A DNA stretch of 64,000 bases from Halomarinibacterium sedimenti (GTDB taxonomy: Bacteria; Bacteroidota; Bacteroidia; Flavobacteriales; Flavobacteriaceae), in NCBI RefSeq assembly GCF_019312585.1, contig NZ_JAHWDP010000003.1, forward strand, positions 496,001 through 560,000. The letters run 5' to 3'. Both the position numbers and the translations under genes were made by a program. Positions 1 through 8,110 of the stretch are shown piece by piece. The stretch's first letter is position 1. Each line of letters begins with the position of its first letter. The notes beneath the pieces are model-generated. The model worked only from the letters and a program-made list of their open reading frames with translations, was not told where the DNA came from and did not search any database.

Positions 1-425
1 GCGGCTATTCCATTAATAGTTTCGGTTTTCTTTTTAAAGTTTTCATCCATATATTCAATCGTAATGGTGTCTTTTCTAAAAACATCTTCACGCACATCGG
101 GAATGCTTAAACAGCCTTCGTTAAAGACCCATTCATCACCTATTTCTTCAACCATTTTGGCATTGATAAAAACACGCTTAAAATCCTTTAAAAAAGCTCT
201 TTCCTCTTCGGTTAAATCTTCATCATCTTCAAATGGTGAAGCATCCACTATAAAAAGTCGGATGGGCAACCCAATTTGAGGCGCTGCTAATCCGATACCT
301 GAGGAAGCATACATGGTTTCAAACATATCTTCAATTAAGGCATCCAACTTAGGATAGTCCTTGTCTATTTCTTTTCCTATGACTCTTAAAACGGGATCTC
401 CGTAGGCAATTATGGGGTATATCAT
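1..425 (-). CDS. def: Peptide deformylase, C-terminus cut by window edge
   Basis: Removes the N-formyl group from nascent proteins in the cytoplasm, using a bound metal. The first 141 residues are visible. Motif 1 (GIGLAAPQIG) lies at about residues 42-51 and motif 2 (EGCLSIP) at about 102-108. The third metal-binding motif, HExxH, should follow just past the window edge, so completeness cannot be judged. The start ATG overlaps the ruvX stop codon (ATGA), so the two genes are probably co-transcribed from the ruvX promoter and translationally coupled. The family assignment is secure. Confidence 0.95.
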   Translation of the reverse strand, partial: MIYPIIAYGDPVLRVIGKEIDKDYPKLDALIEDMFETMYASSGIGLAAPQIGLPIRLFIVDASPFEDDEDLTEEERAFLKDFKRVFINAKMVEEIGDEWVFNEGCLSIPDVREDVFRKDTITIEYMDENFKKKTETINGIA

Positions 426-835
426 GATTTTGAACTCAAATAATCTTGTAAAATAATAGTCGCACTAATTTCATCTATTAATGCTTTGTTTTGACGTTGT
501 TTTTTTTTCAATCCGCTGTCAATCATCGTTTGAAATGCCATTTTACTGGTAAAACGTTCGTCTCTTCTTAGTATGGGAAGTTGGGGAAATGTTTCAGAAA
601 ATTTCCCTAAAAACTTCTGAATATCCTCTTCTACTCTGGAATGGGTGCCATCCTTTTGTTTGGGTTCACCCACCAAAACCAATTCCACTTTTTCCTTTTC
701 AAAATAGTCTTTCAAAAAAGAAATGAGCGTTTTTGTTTCCACAGTAGTCAATCCCGAAGAAATGATTTGTAACTCGTCTGTCACGGCAATTCCCGTGCGT
801 TTCGTTCCATAATCCAATGCCATTATTCTTGCCAT
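422..835 (-). CDS. ruvX: RuvX/YqgF-family putative pre-16S rRNA nuclease
   Basis: 137 aa, the usual length for this RNase H-like family. The N-terminal DYGTKRTGIAV (residues 8-18) supplies the first catalytic Asp, followed by a VGEPKQKDGT-type strand-loop and the C-terminal DE pair (LIDEISA). In E. coli YqgF acts in 16S rRNA 5'-end maturation; older annotations call it a Holliday junction resolvase. It is first in a unit with def, whose ATG overlaps its stop. Its promoter (844-876) ends only 8 nt before the ATG, so the mRNA leader should be absent or nearly so. Confidence 0.93.
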   Translation of the reverse strand: MARIMALDYGTKRTGIAVTDELQIISSGLTTVETKTLISFLKDYFEKEKVELVLVGEPKQKDGTHSRVEEDIQKFLGKFSETFPQLPILRRDERFTSKMAFQTMIDSGLKKKQRQNKALIDEISATIILQDYLSSKS

Positions 836-843
836 ACTGGGTG

Positions 844-876
844 CAAAAATAGGGCTTTAAGAAATAGTAACCCAAA
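844..876 (-). promoter_or_regulatory. Promoter of ruvX-def
   Basis: On the minus strand TTTG (876-873), a 21-nt spacer and TATTTTTG (851-844) match the Bacteroidota primary sigma consensus TTTG-N(17-23)-TAnnTTTG. The expected transcription start is near 837-840, almost at the ruvX ATG (835). It is back to back with the dapD promoter. Confidence 0.75.
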
Positions 877-881
877 AACTA

Positions 882-910
882 TTTGGAATAAAACACGTAC
901 GTTATCTTTG
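882..910 (+). promoter_or_regulatory. Promoter of dapD
   Basis: TTTG (882-885), 17-nt spacer and TATCTTTG (903-910) match the Bacteroidota consensus. The box overlaps the first TTG of the longest dapD reading frame (908), which rules out that start and favours ATG 923 or 929. Confidence 0.75.
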
Positions 911-928
911 CACAAACTGAAAATGACT

Positions 929-1744
929 ATGACACAGCTTCAACAACTTATTGAAAATGCTTGGGAAGATCGCTCCCTTCTTCAAAATCCTGAAACGATT
1001 GCCGCCATTAGAGAAGTGGTACGACTTTGTGATGAAGGCGAACTTCGTTGTGCAGAACCTACAGCAAATGGATGGCAAGTAAACGAATGGGTGAAAAAAG
1101 GCGTAGTATTGTATTTCCCCATCCAAAAAATGGAAACCAGTGAAGTGGGCATTTTTGAGTATCACGATAAAATTCCGTTGAAGCGTGGTTACGAAGCGAA
1201 AGGAATTCGTGTGGTACCGCATGCCGTGGCACGATTTGGCGCGTATATTTCCAAAGGAGTGATTATGATGCCAAGTTATGTAAATATTGGTGCGTATGTA
1301 GATGAAGGAACCATGGTAGATACTTGGGCAACCGTAGGGAGCTGCGCTCAGATTGGTAAAAATGTACACTTAAGTGGTGGTGTAGGCATTGGAGGTGTAT
1401 TAGAACCCCTACAAGCAGCACCAGTAATTATTGAAGATAATGCGTTTATTGGTTCGCGTTGTATTGTAGTGGAAGGCGTACGAGTGGAAAAAGAAGCCGT
1501 TTTAGGAGCCAATGTAGTGTTGACTGCTTCTACCAAAATTATTGATGTAACGGGTGATACACCCATTGAAAGAAAAGGAGTTGTACCAGCGCGTTCTGTG
1601 GTAATTCCTGGAAGTTATACCAAAAAATTCCCTGCCGGGGAATTTAGTGTGCCCTGTGCTTTAATTATTGGAAAACGTAAAGAAACGACCGATAAAAAAA
1701 CATCCTTAAACGATGCGCTTAGGGAATATGATGTGGCGGTTTAG
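929..1744 (+). CDS. dapD: 2,3,4,5-tetrahydropyridine-2,6-dicarboxylate N-succinyltransferase
   Basis: Acyltransferase of the succinylase branch of diaminopimelate/lysine synthesis: it transfers succinyl from succinyl-CoA to tetrahydrodipicolinate. 271 aa from this ATG, the usual family length. The middle (about residues 95-215) is a left-handed beta-helix of hexapeptide repeats (PSYVNIGAYVDEGTMVD, VGIGGVLEP, NAFIGSRCIVVEGVRV), with the conserved MVDTWATVGS stretch. The longest frame starts with TTG at 908, inside the -7 promoter box, so that start is rejected; ATG 923 is a possible alternative. dapA and dapF are elsewhere in the window. It converges on the YdeI-like gene with only 7 nt between stops. 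Confidence 0.96.
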   Translation: MTQLQQLIENAWEDRSLLQNPETIAAIREVVRLCDEGELRCAEPTANGWQVNEWVKKGVVLYFPIQKMETSEVGIFEYHDKIPLKRGYEAKGIRVVPHAVARFGAYISKGVIMMPSYVNIGAYVDEGTMVDTWATVGSCAQIGKNVHLSGGVGIGGVLEPLQAAPVIIEDNAFIGSRCIVVEGVRVEKEAVLGANVVLTASTKIIDVTGDTPIERKGVVPARSVVIPGSYTKKFPAGEFSVPCALIIGKRKETTDKKTSLNDALREYDVAV

Positions 1745-1751
1745 GCAAAGG

Positions 1752-2336
1752 TCATTTATCATTAAACCCCTTCCCATCAAAAATCTTTGGGGTGTTTTTT
1801 TCAATTCTGGAGATGCGTGTAGCCGATTGTTTTGCTTGCGAAAAATACAATAAATAACCACGTTGTCGTCCTGGAGTCAAGGCTTCAAAAGCCATTTTAA
1901 AACTTGGATCTTCTTTAAATTTTAATAGTAATTCTTCGGGATACTCATATTCTGATGTCTTTTTCATCGGAACTTCCAGCCCAACCTTTTCTACTTCAAT
2001 GGCTTCAAAAATATAGGCCTTAATGGTTGCTTCTAATTCTAGAATTTCCTTTGCACTTGTAAAACGCAGTTGCCGTGCGGCTTGTACATTTTTAGTTTGT
2101 TGCACCAATATATTTTCAGAGTCTTTTAAAAGTGCTCCTTTGTGAAAAAGCAATGCACAATACGCTTTAAATCCGTGGATTAATACAACATTTTTCTCCT
2201 TGTAAGTATAACAGGGATGCATCCATTTAAAATCTTCGGTTAATCCACAATCGAGGCAAATGTTTCGCAACAAGGTCATTTCTTCCTTCCATTTTTTGGC
2301 TCTGTCTAAAAATCGATCTACCACCTTTGGATTCAT
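1752..2336 (-). CDS. YdeI/OmpD-associated family protein with DUF1801-like domain
   Basis: 194 aa, soluble, no signal peptide. The N-terminal half (about residues 15-115; motif FKWMHPCYTYKEKNVVLI) resembles the DUF1801/YdhG fold. The C-terminal segment (about 150-182; LTPGRQRGYLLYFSQAK) matches the OmdA/YdeI bacteriocin-protection-type tail. The biochemical role is unknown; some relatives have been linked to peptide resistance or stress. It lies 3 nt downstream of the LPS kinase-like gene on the same strand and probably shares its transcript. No catalytic residue can be named. Confidence 0.8.
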   Translation of the reverse strand: MNPKVVDRFLDRAKKWKEEMTLLRNICLDCGLTEDFKWMHPCYTYKEKNVVLIHGFKAYCALLFHKGALLKDSENILVQQTKNVQAARQLRFTSAKEILELEATIKAYIFEAIEVEKVGLEVPMKKTSEYEYPEELLLKFKEDPSFKMAFEALTPGRQRGYLLYFSQAKQSATRISRIEKNTPKIFDGKGFNDK

Positions 2337-2339
2337 AGC

Positions 2340-3104
2340 CTACATATTAAATATTCGTTTTTTTCGTTTTCTCATTTTCTTGGAATTCACTTTCCGCTGA
2401 AACTTACGGCTATAGAACGTCATCAATGTATAGGTTTCGGCTTCTGTTGTTCCATAAAGCTTCGCATAGATGGGCGCCATGATGTTAATCATCGTTTTGG
2501 AAAGCCATAATCTACGGAAGTTTTTCATGCGTTGGTGAAAATTCATCTTTTCAAATCGAATACGGTTTAAGTCAATCAAATAAAATTCATAGTCTCCTTT
2601 ATCCTTTTCAATAATCAACGTGTTCCCTGGGGAATGATCCATAAAGTTGATGTTTCGCTCGTGCAATTGAAACGTAAATGTGGCCATTTGTTCCAAAATT
2701 TCTTTTCGATTGGGCCATTTCGGGTTGTGATTTAATACCCGAAAATCGAAATCGTATTCCAAGTGTTGAGAGATGTAAAAACTTTCTTTGAGTCCGAATA
2801 CAAATCGCTCGTAATACGCCACAGGAAAGGGAGTGTGAATCCCTAAATGAATCAATTTTTCAGCATATTCAAAAGAGCGTCGTGCTTTACTTTTCCGAAG
2901 GAATTGATATACCAAGCTCTGAAAAATGTTAGGCGTTTTAAACTTTTTCGCATTGACAAAAGCACCTTCAACTTTATACTTTTTTATGCTATTTCGTTCT
3001 CCTTTTACAACATATTCCCCCTTCGCGTCAAAGTCCTTTAACCATTGTAACAAAGCATCACTATCGGCAATAAAATTGGTATGTACTACAAAGGTTTCCT
3101 TCAT
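2340..3104 (-). CDS. Kdo/lipopolysaccharide kinase-like protein (InaA/KdkA family)
   Basis: 254 aa. The protein-kinase-like fold is shown by a catalytic-loop equivalent HERNINFMDHSPGN (residues 148-161, Asp156 and Asn161) and a metal-binding LIDLNRI (Asp178), as in Kdo kinases and RfaP/InaA proteins that phosphorylate inner-core LPS sugars with ATP. The C-terminus is very basic (KRKKRIF), suiting contact with the inner membrane face. It is divergent from the GT9 gene and opens an envelope-glycan locus, which supports a role in lipid A-core decoration. The exact sugar substrate cannot be read from sequence. Confidence 0.8.
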   Translation of the reverse strand: MKETFVVHTNFIADSDALLQWLKDFDAKGEYVVKGERNSIKKYKVEGAFVNAKKFKTPNIFQSLVYQFLRKSKARRSFEYAEKLIHLGIHTPFPVAYYERFVFGLKESFYISQHLEYDFDFRVLNHNPKWPNRKEILEQMATFTFQLHERNINFMDHSPGNTLIIEKDKGDYEFYLIDLNRIRFEKMNFHQRMKNFRRLWLSKTMINIMAPIYAKLYGTTEAETYTLMTFYSRKFQRKVNSKKMRKRKKRIFNM

Positions 3105-3111
3105 AATTTAT

Positions 3112-3129
3112 TTTCCACAAGAGTGGAAA
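3112..3129. promoter_or_regulatory. Palindrome between divergent LPS genes
   Basis: TTTCCAC-AAGA-GTGGAAA is a perfect 7-bp inverted repeat with a 4-nt centre. It starts 8 nt upstream of the LPS kinase-like ATG, within the 73-bp divergent region. It could be an operator for one or both genes or a hairpin in the kinase leader. No T-run follows on either strand, so a terminator is unlikely. Confidence 0.4.
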
Positions 3130-3177
3130 TCATTTTAATAACTTCAAAAAAAGAGATACTTTGCGAAGGTAAAGGAT

Positions 3178-4242
3178 ATGATTAAAATTCTTGTTATACA
3201 GAACAAAAGAATTGGGGACGTGCTTATCGCTTCGGTGTTGGCAAATAACCTAAAAAAGCATTTCGGCGAGTGCCATATCACGTATTTTGTTTACGATTAT
3301 ACGGCGGGAGTGATTGAAAACAATCCCAATATCGATCAAATCATTCGTGCCAACGACAAGCAGTTAAAAAAACTTCCTGTATTGATGAAAACTATTCGGG
3401 AGGTGAAAAAAGCACACTACGATATTATTATTGATCCCTATTCAAAATTCCAAAGCCGAATGATGACCTATTTGTCTAAAGCACCAAAAAGAGTAGGCTT
3501 CAAACGGAAAGGCAAAAATTTAAAGCTGAAATATTATACCCACGAAATTGAATTTTTGGATAAGACATCCCTTCCCTGCGGAAAAGCCTTGGAGGACCGA
3601 ATGAACCTGCTTGAAAAAGCCTTTGGGATGGAACATCCAGATCCCAAGTATAAAATCTTTTTAACTGAAGCAGAACAACAATACAATACACTTGAAGGCC
3701 TAAAGCGACCCGTCATTATGCTGGGTGTTTTGGGAAGTACGCCCAATAAGTCCCTTCCGTATGAATACACAGCGAAAATTATAGACACTTTAGCGCAAAG
3801 GTATCAAGCCACCTTTCTTTTTAACTATGCACCCCACCAAAAAGAAGATGCTCAAAAAATCTACGAATTGTGTGAGCAGAAAGCCCAAATAAATATGGGA
3901 ATCTACGAGGATTCTATTCGGGGATTTATTAAATTAATGAACCAATGTGATATGCTTATTTCTAACGAAGGCGGAAGCGTACACATTGCCAAGGCACTCG
4001 ACAAACCTACGTTTACCATTTATTCGCCATACATCACCAAAAGCCATTGGAATAGTTTTGAAGACGGAAAAATGCACGATTCTATTCACTTATTTGAAGA
4101 TGATCCAGAGTATTACGATAGTCTTACCCGTGAACAGAAAAAGGAAATTGAAAAAAATCCTGAAACGCTCTATCGTAAATTAACGCCAGATATCATCCTT
4201 CAAAAATTAGAGCCGTACCTTACCAATCATTTTAAAAACTAA
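3178..4242 (+). CDS. Glycosyltransferase family 9 (heptosyltransferase-like)
   Basis: 354 aa, GT-B fold. The N-terminus (IQNKRIGDVLIASVLANNLKK) is the classic GT9 opening that contacts the acceptor. The C-terminal donor site contains SNEGGSVHIAKAL at about residues 262-274, the GG/H motif of ADP-heptose transferases. The family transfers heptose, or in non-heptose bacteria other sugars, to LPS core on the inner side of the inner membrane. It is followed by a methyltransferase 3 nt downstream, so the pair is probably an operon. The donor sugar is unknown. Confidence 0.88.
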   Translation: MIKILVIQNKRIGDVLIASVLANNLKKHFGECHITYFVYDYTAGVIENNPNIDQIIRANDKQLKKLPVLMKTIREVKKAHYDIIIDPYSKFQSRMMTYLSKAPKRVGFKRKGKNLKLKYYTHEIEFLDKTSLPCGKALEDRMNLLEKAFGMEHPDPKYKIFLTEAEQQYNTLEGLKRPVIMLGVLGSTPNKSLPYEYTAKIIDTLAQRYQATFLFNYAPHQKEDAQKIYELCEQKAQINMGIYEDSIRGFIKLMNQCDMLISNEGGSVHIAKALDKPTFTIYSPYITKSHWNSFEDGKMHDSIHLFEDDPEYYDSLTREQKKEIEKNPETLYRKLTPDIILQKLEPYLTNHFKN

Positions 4243-4245
4243 ACC

Positions 4246-4821
4246 ATGAACCTCATCGATAGATTAAAGCATTGGAAACGCAAGTTTAAATTTAATAGGC
4301 AATACCGAAGAGGAAAATGGGCAAAATTAGGAAGTGATCACGAATCGGTGCGATACCAGCAAATCAATGCTTTTATTAATGAGTTTCAGCCAAAATCAAT
4401 TTTGGATTTAGGATGCGGCGACGGAATTTTAAACCGAAGAATGACCTACGACGAATATGACTATTTTTTAGGGGTAGATTATGCCAAAGAGTCTATAAAA
4501 ATGGCTAAAGCGCAAGATTTTCCCAACGCTGAATTTAAAACCAAAGATTTATTAGACTTTACCCCTCCGCAAGATTTTGATACCATTATTATAAATGAAG
4601 CCTTTTATTACATTCACGACTCCAAAAAAAATAAAGTGATTTCAACCATCATCAATCACTTAAAAAAGGACGGAAAACTTATTGTTTCTATTTTTAGAGA
4701 AGGAAAGGGGTGTTGGGAGTACTTTAAGGACCATCCTAACCTAAAAGAAACTAATTTTAAAATAGTGAATAGCAAAGCCGGAACTACCTTTTGGAAGGTA
4801 GGAGTTTATGAGTTAGCCTGA
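4246..4821 (+). CDS. Class I SAM-dependent methyltransferase
   Basis: 191 aa with a Rossmann SAM site SILDLGCGDG at about residues 51-60, then FLGVDYAKESI (acidic end of strand 2) and DTIIINEAFYYI. It belongs to the methyltransferase-11/25 group. Its position directly after the GT9 gene suggests a glycan or lipid-linked sugar substrate, but that is inference from context. Its last 16 nt overlap the 3' end of the convergent GT2 gene. Confidence 0.85.
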   Translation: MNLIDRLKHWKRKFKFNRQYRRGKWAKLGSDHESVRYQQINAFINEFQPKSILDLGCGDGILNRRMTYDEYDYFLGVDYAKESIKMAKAQDFPNAEFKTKDLLDFTPPQDFDTIIINEAFYYIHDSKKNKVISTIINHLKKDGKLIVSIFREGKGCWEYFKDHPNLKETNFKIVNSKAGTTFWKVGVYELA

Positions 4822-5642
4822 GGCTTTTTCTCAATTCCATGTTCAGTCCAAACTTTCTTTTGGTCCTTCACTTCTTTTCGAATGGCAAGGTTTTTCTCTA
4901 GCGATTCTTTTGTTTTATAGCCGCGTGCATGATCTAAATGAAGCACAATCGCTTTATGCCGAATCTGTTTCGACTTAATCCCGAAGTTTTCCAAACGTTC
5001 CCCCAATTCACGGTCGGGACCTCCATATTGCATACGTTCGTCGTAGCCGTTAATGGCAATTAAATCTTCTTTCCACGCCGAAGAATTGCAATTATTAAAA
5101 CTGGCATTGGTGGGTGTCAATAAATCTAAAATAGAAGCCAAAGCAGGTCCACTATTCAATTTTAAGGCTTGCGTACCCTTTAACTTATCCTGCTTCTTTA
5201 GCCAAGAAACATCAAAACAACGTTCGTTGCGAATATCATCTTCGTCAATGACTTCACTGGTTTTCATGGGCAATTTGCAATATCCACCCGAAAGGAAATA
5301 GCCTTCTTCGGCATATTTTGCGTGTACCTCCACAAAATCTTTCCGCGGAATGCAATCGCCATCGGTAAACAAAATATACGGCATCGCCGCTTCGGTAATG
5401 GCAATATTTAAAATACGCTGTCTGCGATAGCCTTCATCTTCATGCCAAATATGGCGTAACGGCACGGGATAGTCTTTTTTGAAAGAATCAATCAACTCTT
5501 TCGTAGACGCTCGCGAACCATCATCGGCTACAATCACCTCGTAGTGGTTGTAGGTTTGGTATTTATACCCTTCCAACACCTTCTGAAGCCAAGCTTCGCT
5601 GTTGTACGTGCTTACAATGACTGAAATTCCTAAACTATCCAA
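4806..5642 (-). CDS. Glycosyltransferase family 2 with galactosyltransferase-type C-terminal domain
   Basis: 278 aa GT-A enzyme. N-terminal nucleotide-sugar strand ISVIVSTYNSE, conserved VADDGS (about residues 39-44) and metal-binding TDGDC (about 93-97). The C-terminal NSSAWKEDLIAINGYDE and GGPDRELGERL match the Glyco_transf_7C acceptor domain found in capsule and chondroitin-type polymerases. The start is TTG, since no ATG lies upstream of the essential first strand. A TAAATTTG box (5671-5664) lies 21 nt before it. A second gene of very similar architecture sits at 9235-10020. Sugar specificity is unknown. Confidence 0.88.
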   Translation of the reverse strand: MDSLGISVIVSTYNSEAWLQKVLEGYKYQTYNHYEVIVADDGSRASTKELIDSFKKDYPVPLRHIWHEDEGYRRQRILNIAITEAAMPYILFTDGDCIPRKDFVEVHAKYAEEGYFLSGGYCKLPMKTSEVIDEDDIRNERCFDVSWLKKQDKLKGTQALKLNSGPALASILDLLTPTNASFNNCNSSAWKEDLIAINGYDERMQYGGPDRELGERLENFGIKSKQIRHKAIVLHLDHARGYKTKESLEKNLAIRKEVKDQKKVWTEHGIEKKPQANS

Positions 5643-5663
5643 AGTATCTGTTTAATTATTTAG

Positions 5664-5708
5664 CAAATTTACGCCTCTTTTTTGGTTTAAGAAAACACAG
5701 TACATTTG
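5664..5708. promoter_or_regulatory. Divergent promoter pair between two GT2 genes
   Basis: On the plus strand TTTG (5681-5684), a 16-nt spacer and TACATTTG (5701-5708) end 4 nt before the ATG at 5713. On the minus strand TAAATTTG (5671-5664) ends 21 nt before the TTG at 5642. Both match the Bacteroidota -7 element. Confidence 0.65.
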
Positions 5709-5712
5709 TGGT

Positions 5713-6450
5713 ATGCCAACACTCTCGGTTATTATGCCCACCTACAACGAAGAAGCCTATGTGGAGGCTGCCCTTCGGTCGGTACAATTTGCCGACGAAA
5801 TTATTGTGGTAGATTCGTTTAGCACCGATAGTACCGTTGCAATTGCTGAAAAATTTACGACTAAAACCCTGCAAAGGGAGTTTGATAATTTTTCGAATCA
5901 GAAGAATTTTGCTTTGGACCATGCTACAGGAGATTGGGTTCTATTCCTTGATGCCGATGAACAGATTACCTATCCGTTACAAATAGAAATTTTAGAAGCC
6001 ATTACAAGTGGGAAACACTCAGGATATAAACTCAATTTTCTGCATTTTTTTATGAATCGGTTTCTATACCACCACAGCAGTAAGGTGTTGCGATTGGTAA
6101 AACGAGAAGGAACCAAATATACTGGATTGGTTCATGAAAAACTACACGTAAACGGTAGCATTGGTAAGCTGAAAAATCCTGTCCTTCACTTTACCTATAA
6201 AGGCTTGGAATATTATATCGAAAAGCGGGAAAGTTATGCGTGGTTTCAAGCAGAGCAACTTCAGAAAAAGGGGAGGAAAGCTACTTTGTTCTTACTATTT
6301 ACTAAGCCTACCTTTCGGTTTTTTAGCAGCTATTTTTTAAAAGGTGGATTTAAAGATGGGATTCCTGGATTAACCATTTCGGCAGTGAATGCCTACGGAG
6401 TTTTTTCTAGGTATGTAAAGTTATTGTTGTTGCAAAGAGGAATGAAATGA
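5713..6450 (+). CDS. Glycosyltransferase family 2, WaaE/KdtX-like
   Basis: 245 aa. LSVIMPTYNEE opens the GT-A fold; DEIIVVDSFSTDST and the metal-binding FLDADEQI (about residues 76-83) are typical of the WaaE/KdtX LPS core glucosyltransferase group. The C-terminal tail (FLKGGFKDGIPGLTISAVNAYGVFSRYVKL) is the conserved membrane-associated end of this group. The ATG is only 4 nt after the -7 box, so translation probably begins at the 5' end of the mRNA; a later Met would delete strand 1. It is a paralogue of the 7347-8108 gene. Confidence 0.88.
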   Translation: MPTLSVIMPTYNEEAYVEAALRSVQFADEIIVVDSFSTDSTVAIAEKFTTKTLQREFDNFSNQKNFALDHATGDWVLFLDADEQITYPLQIEILEAITSGKHSGYKLNFLHFFMNRFLYHHSSKVLRLVKREGTKYTGLVHEKLHVNGSIGKLKNPVLHFTYKGLEYYIEKRESYAWFQAEQLQKKGRKATLFLLFTKPTFRFFSSYFLKGGFKDGIPGLTISAVNAYGVFSRYVKLLLLQRGMK

Positions 6451-6453
6451 CTT

Positions 6454-6514
6454 GTCACACCAAACTTGATTTGGTGTCCATTAAAATAGATTCCGTGTCG
6501 TAGCACGGAAAGAC
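6454..6514. repeat. Two-hairpin intergenic repeat element (REP-like)
   Basis: Between two convergent genes lie two perfect hairpins: ACACCAAA-cttga-TTTGGTGT (6457-6477) and TTCCGTG-tcgtag-CACGGAA (6491-6510), bounded by GTCA and AGACA. This layout resembles the dispersed intergenic palindromic repeats I know from many flavobacterial genomes. Only this copy is in the window. It may also serve as a transcription barrier between the two genes. Confidence 0.5.
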
Positions 6515-6540
6515 AAAAGAAGGATCAAAGCCAAAATCTT

Positions 6541-7245
6541 TTAAAACAACTTCCCAAACTTCAACTTCCGTTGAAATTTTTTTAATGAATACTCCCCTTT
6601 TACATCAATCCTGTTAATCTCAAAAGGGTTTTTAAAGGGAAAATGATTGACTCGATTCCCAATTCGCAAACCGTAGGTGAATTGTTGCTCTTTTAAATGA
6701 TTAAAAAACTGCTCTTTTTCAGGGTTTTTACGAGGGAATTTCCCATAAGGATACGCCAAAGTAGACGTGAGTGACAATTCATTTTTAGAATCGGTTTCAA
6801 ATGCTTTTCTCGTGTCTTCCGCTATTTCGGAAAGTGACAATTCATTATATTTTTGGTGGGCATAGGAATGATAGCCCAATTCGATATTATCTGGATTCAA
6901 ACTTTTTAATTGTTCGGCTGTCATTAGCGGATACGAAGGTGTATTCCAAGCATCGGTTTGTCCTAAATATTTCAGTGGAATAAAAAAGGTCGCTTTTAAA
7001 TGGTACTTTTCAAGCAAAGGAACGGCATATTCTAACTGACTTACATACCCATCATCAAAGGTAATTACCACAGATTTTTTAGAAGGGAGTTTTTTCAGAT
7101 CCATCAATTCGGAAAGATGATAGCTTCGGTATCCTTTTTCAGAAAGGTACTGAAATTGCGCTTCCAACTTCGACGCAGAAATAGTCAATCCTTCACTTTC
7201 TGAAGCACAGATTTTGTGGTACATTAAAATAGGAAGCTTTGCCAC
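6541..7245 (-). CDS. Polysaccharide deacetylase family protein
   Basis: 234 aa NodB-type carbohydrate esterase. It shows ILMYHKI (His10), the TFDDG metal and catalytic-base motif at residues 62-66 (Asp64 and Asp65), and HSYAH (His126 and His130) completing the metal site. AYPYGKF forms the conserved groove motif. The family removes N-acetyl groups from surface glycans or peptidoglycan. No signal peptide is seen, so a cytoplasmic or membrane-facing role on a glycan precursor is likely. The start is GTG at 7245. It sits among glycosyltransferases; the substrate is unknown. Confidence 0.87.
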   Translation of the reverse strand: MAKLPILMYHKICASESEGLTISASKLEAQFQYLSEKGYRSYHLSELMDLKKLPSKKSVVITFDDGYVSQLEYAVPLLEKYHLKATFFIPLKYLGQTDAWNTPSYPLMTAEQLKSLNPDNIELGYHSYAHQKYNELSLSEIAEDTRKAFETDSKNELSLTSTLAYPYGKFPRKNPEKEQFFNHLKEQQFTYGLRIGNRVNHFPFKNPFEINRIDVKGEYSLKKFQRKLKFGKLF

Positions 7246-7319
7246 TTTGAGTATTAAAAGGATTTTTTATAAAGCTAGATTCTAAAAATTTTTAATCCTC
7301 GCCTTGCGAGTAAAATTAG

Positions 7320-7327
7320 TACTTTTG
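7320..7327 (+). promoter_or_regulatory. -7 element for the GT2 gene at 7347
   Basis: TACTTTTG matches TAnnTTTG and ends 19 nt before the TTG start. No well-placed TTTG is seen upstream, so the -33 element is weak or absent. Confidence 0.5.
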
Positions 7328-7346
7328 CTGAAACAAACAGCCATTC

Positions 7347-8108
7347 TTGGAACAACTACCCAAAATTACGGCACTTGCCATTACACTGAATGAAGCAGAA
7401 GTCCTCCCCGATTTTCTGAAAAGCCTCGATTTTGTTGATGAAATTATTATTGTCGATTCCTTTAGTAGTGATGATACGGTAACAATTGCCGAACAATTTG
7501 AAAAGGTAAAAGTGTTTGAAAGAACCTTTGATAATTTTAGTGCTCAAAAGAATTTTGCCATTTCCAAAGCATCCCATGACTGGGTTTTGTTTTTTGATCC
7601 AGATGAAGAAATCACGCTTGAGGTAAAATCTGAAATTTTAGAAACACTTAAAAACCCAAAAGCAGATGCCTATTACATTCGCAGGCAGTTGTATTTTATG
7701 GGGAAAAAAATAAAATACAGCGGATTCCAAACAGATTGGGTGATACGATTATTCAAAAAAGAATGTGGAAAATACGATGGTAATTTGGTACACGAAACGC
7801 TTCAGGTTATGGGTGCCACGTCCAAATTAAAAACCCGCGTTCCGCATCATACCTACAAGAGTTTTGATGATTATACTGGGAAATTGCATCGCTATAGCCA
7901 ATTGCAGGCTCAGATGCTATATGAAAAGAAAAAGAAGCCCAACTTATCCCATTTTTTGTTTCGTCCCTTTTACCGTTTTTGGCACCAATACTTACTTCGG
8001 TTAGGAATCTTAGACGGAAAAGAAGGATTTATACTAGCCTATATCAACGCATTTTCCGTGTTTAAACGCTATGTGAATTTGTGGTTGTTATATCGAAAAA
8101 TTAGTTAA
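7347..8108 (+). CDS. Glycosyltransferase family 2, WaaE/KdtX-like
   Basis: 253 aa, the same architecture as the 5713-6450 product: ITALAITLNEAEVL at the N-terminus, DEIIIVDSFSSDDT, metal-binding FFDPDEEI (a DPD variant of DXD, about residues 78-85), and a C-terminal tail LDGKEGFILAYINAFSVFKRYV. A tandem paralogue with probably related function in adding sugars to an LPS-like core. The start is TTG because no ATG precedes the essential first strand; the -7 box 19 nt upstream supports it. The next gene follows 2 nt after its stop. Confidence 0.86.
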   Translation: MEQLPKITALAITLNEAEVLPDFLKSLDFVDEIIIVDSFSSDDTVTIAEQFEKVKVFERTFDNFSAQKNFAISKASHDWVLFFDPDEEITLEVKSEILETLKNPKADAYYIRRQLYFMGKKIKYSGFQTDWVIRLFKKECGKYDGNLVHETLQVMGATSKLKTRVPHHTYKSFDDYTGKLHRYSQLQAQMLYEKKKKPNLSHFLFRPFYRFWHQYLLRLGILDGKEGFILAYINAFSVFKRYVNLWLLYRKIS

Positions 8109-8110
8109 AA

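Noticed and set aside
902-1369. 155-aa minus-strand reading frame opposite dapD, and similar long antisense frames elsewhere
   Set aside because: It lies wholly antisense to a well-conserved gene and its translation has no family-like pattern; a mirror of coding constraint.
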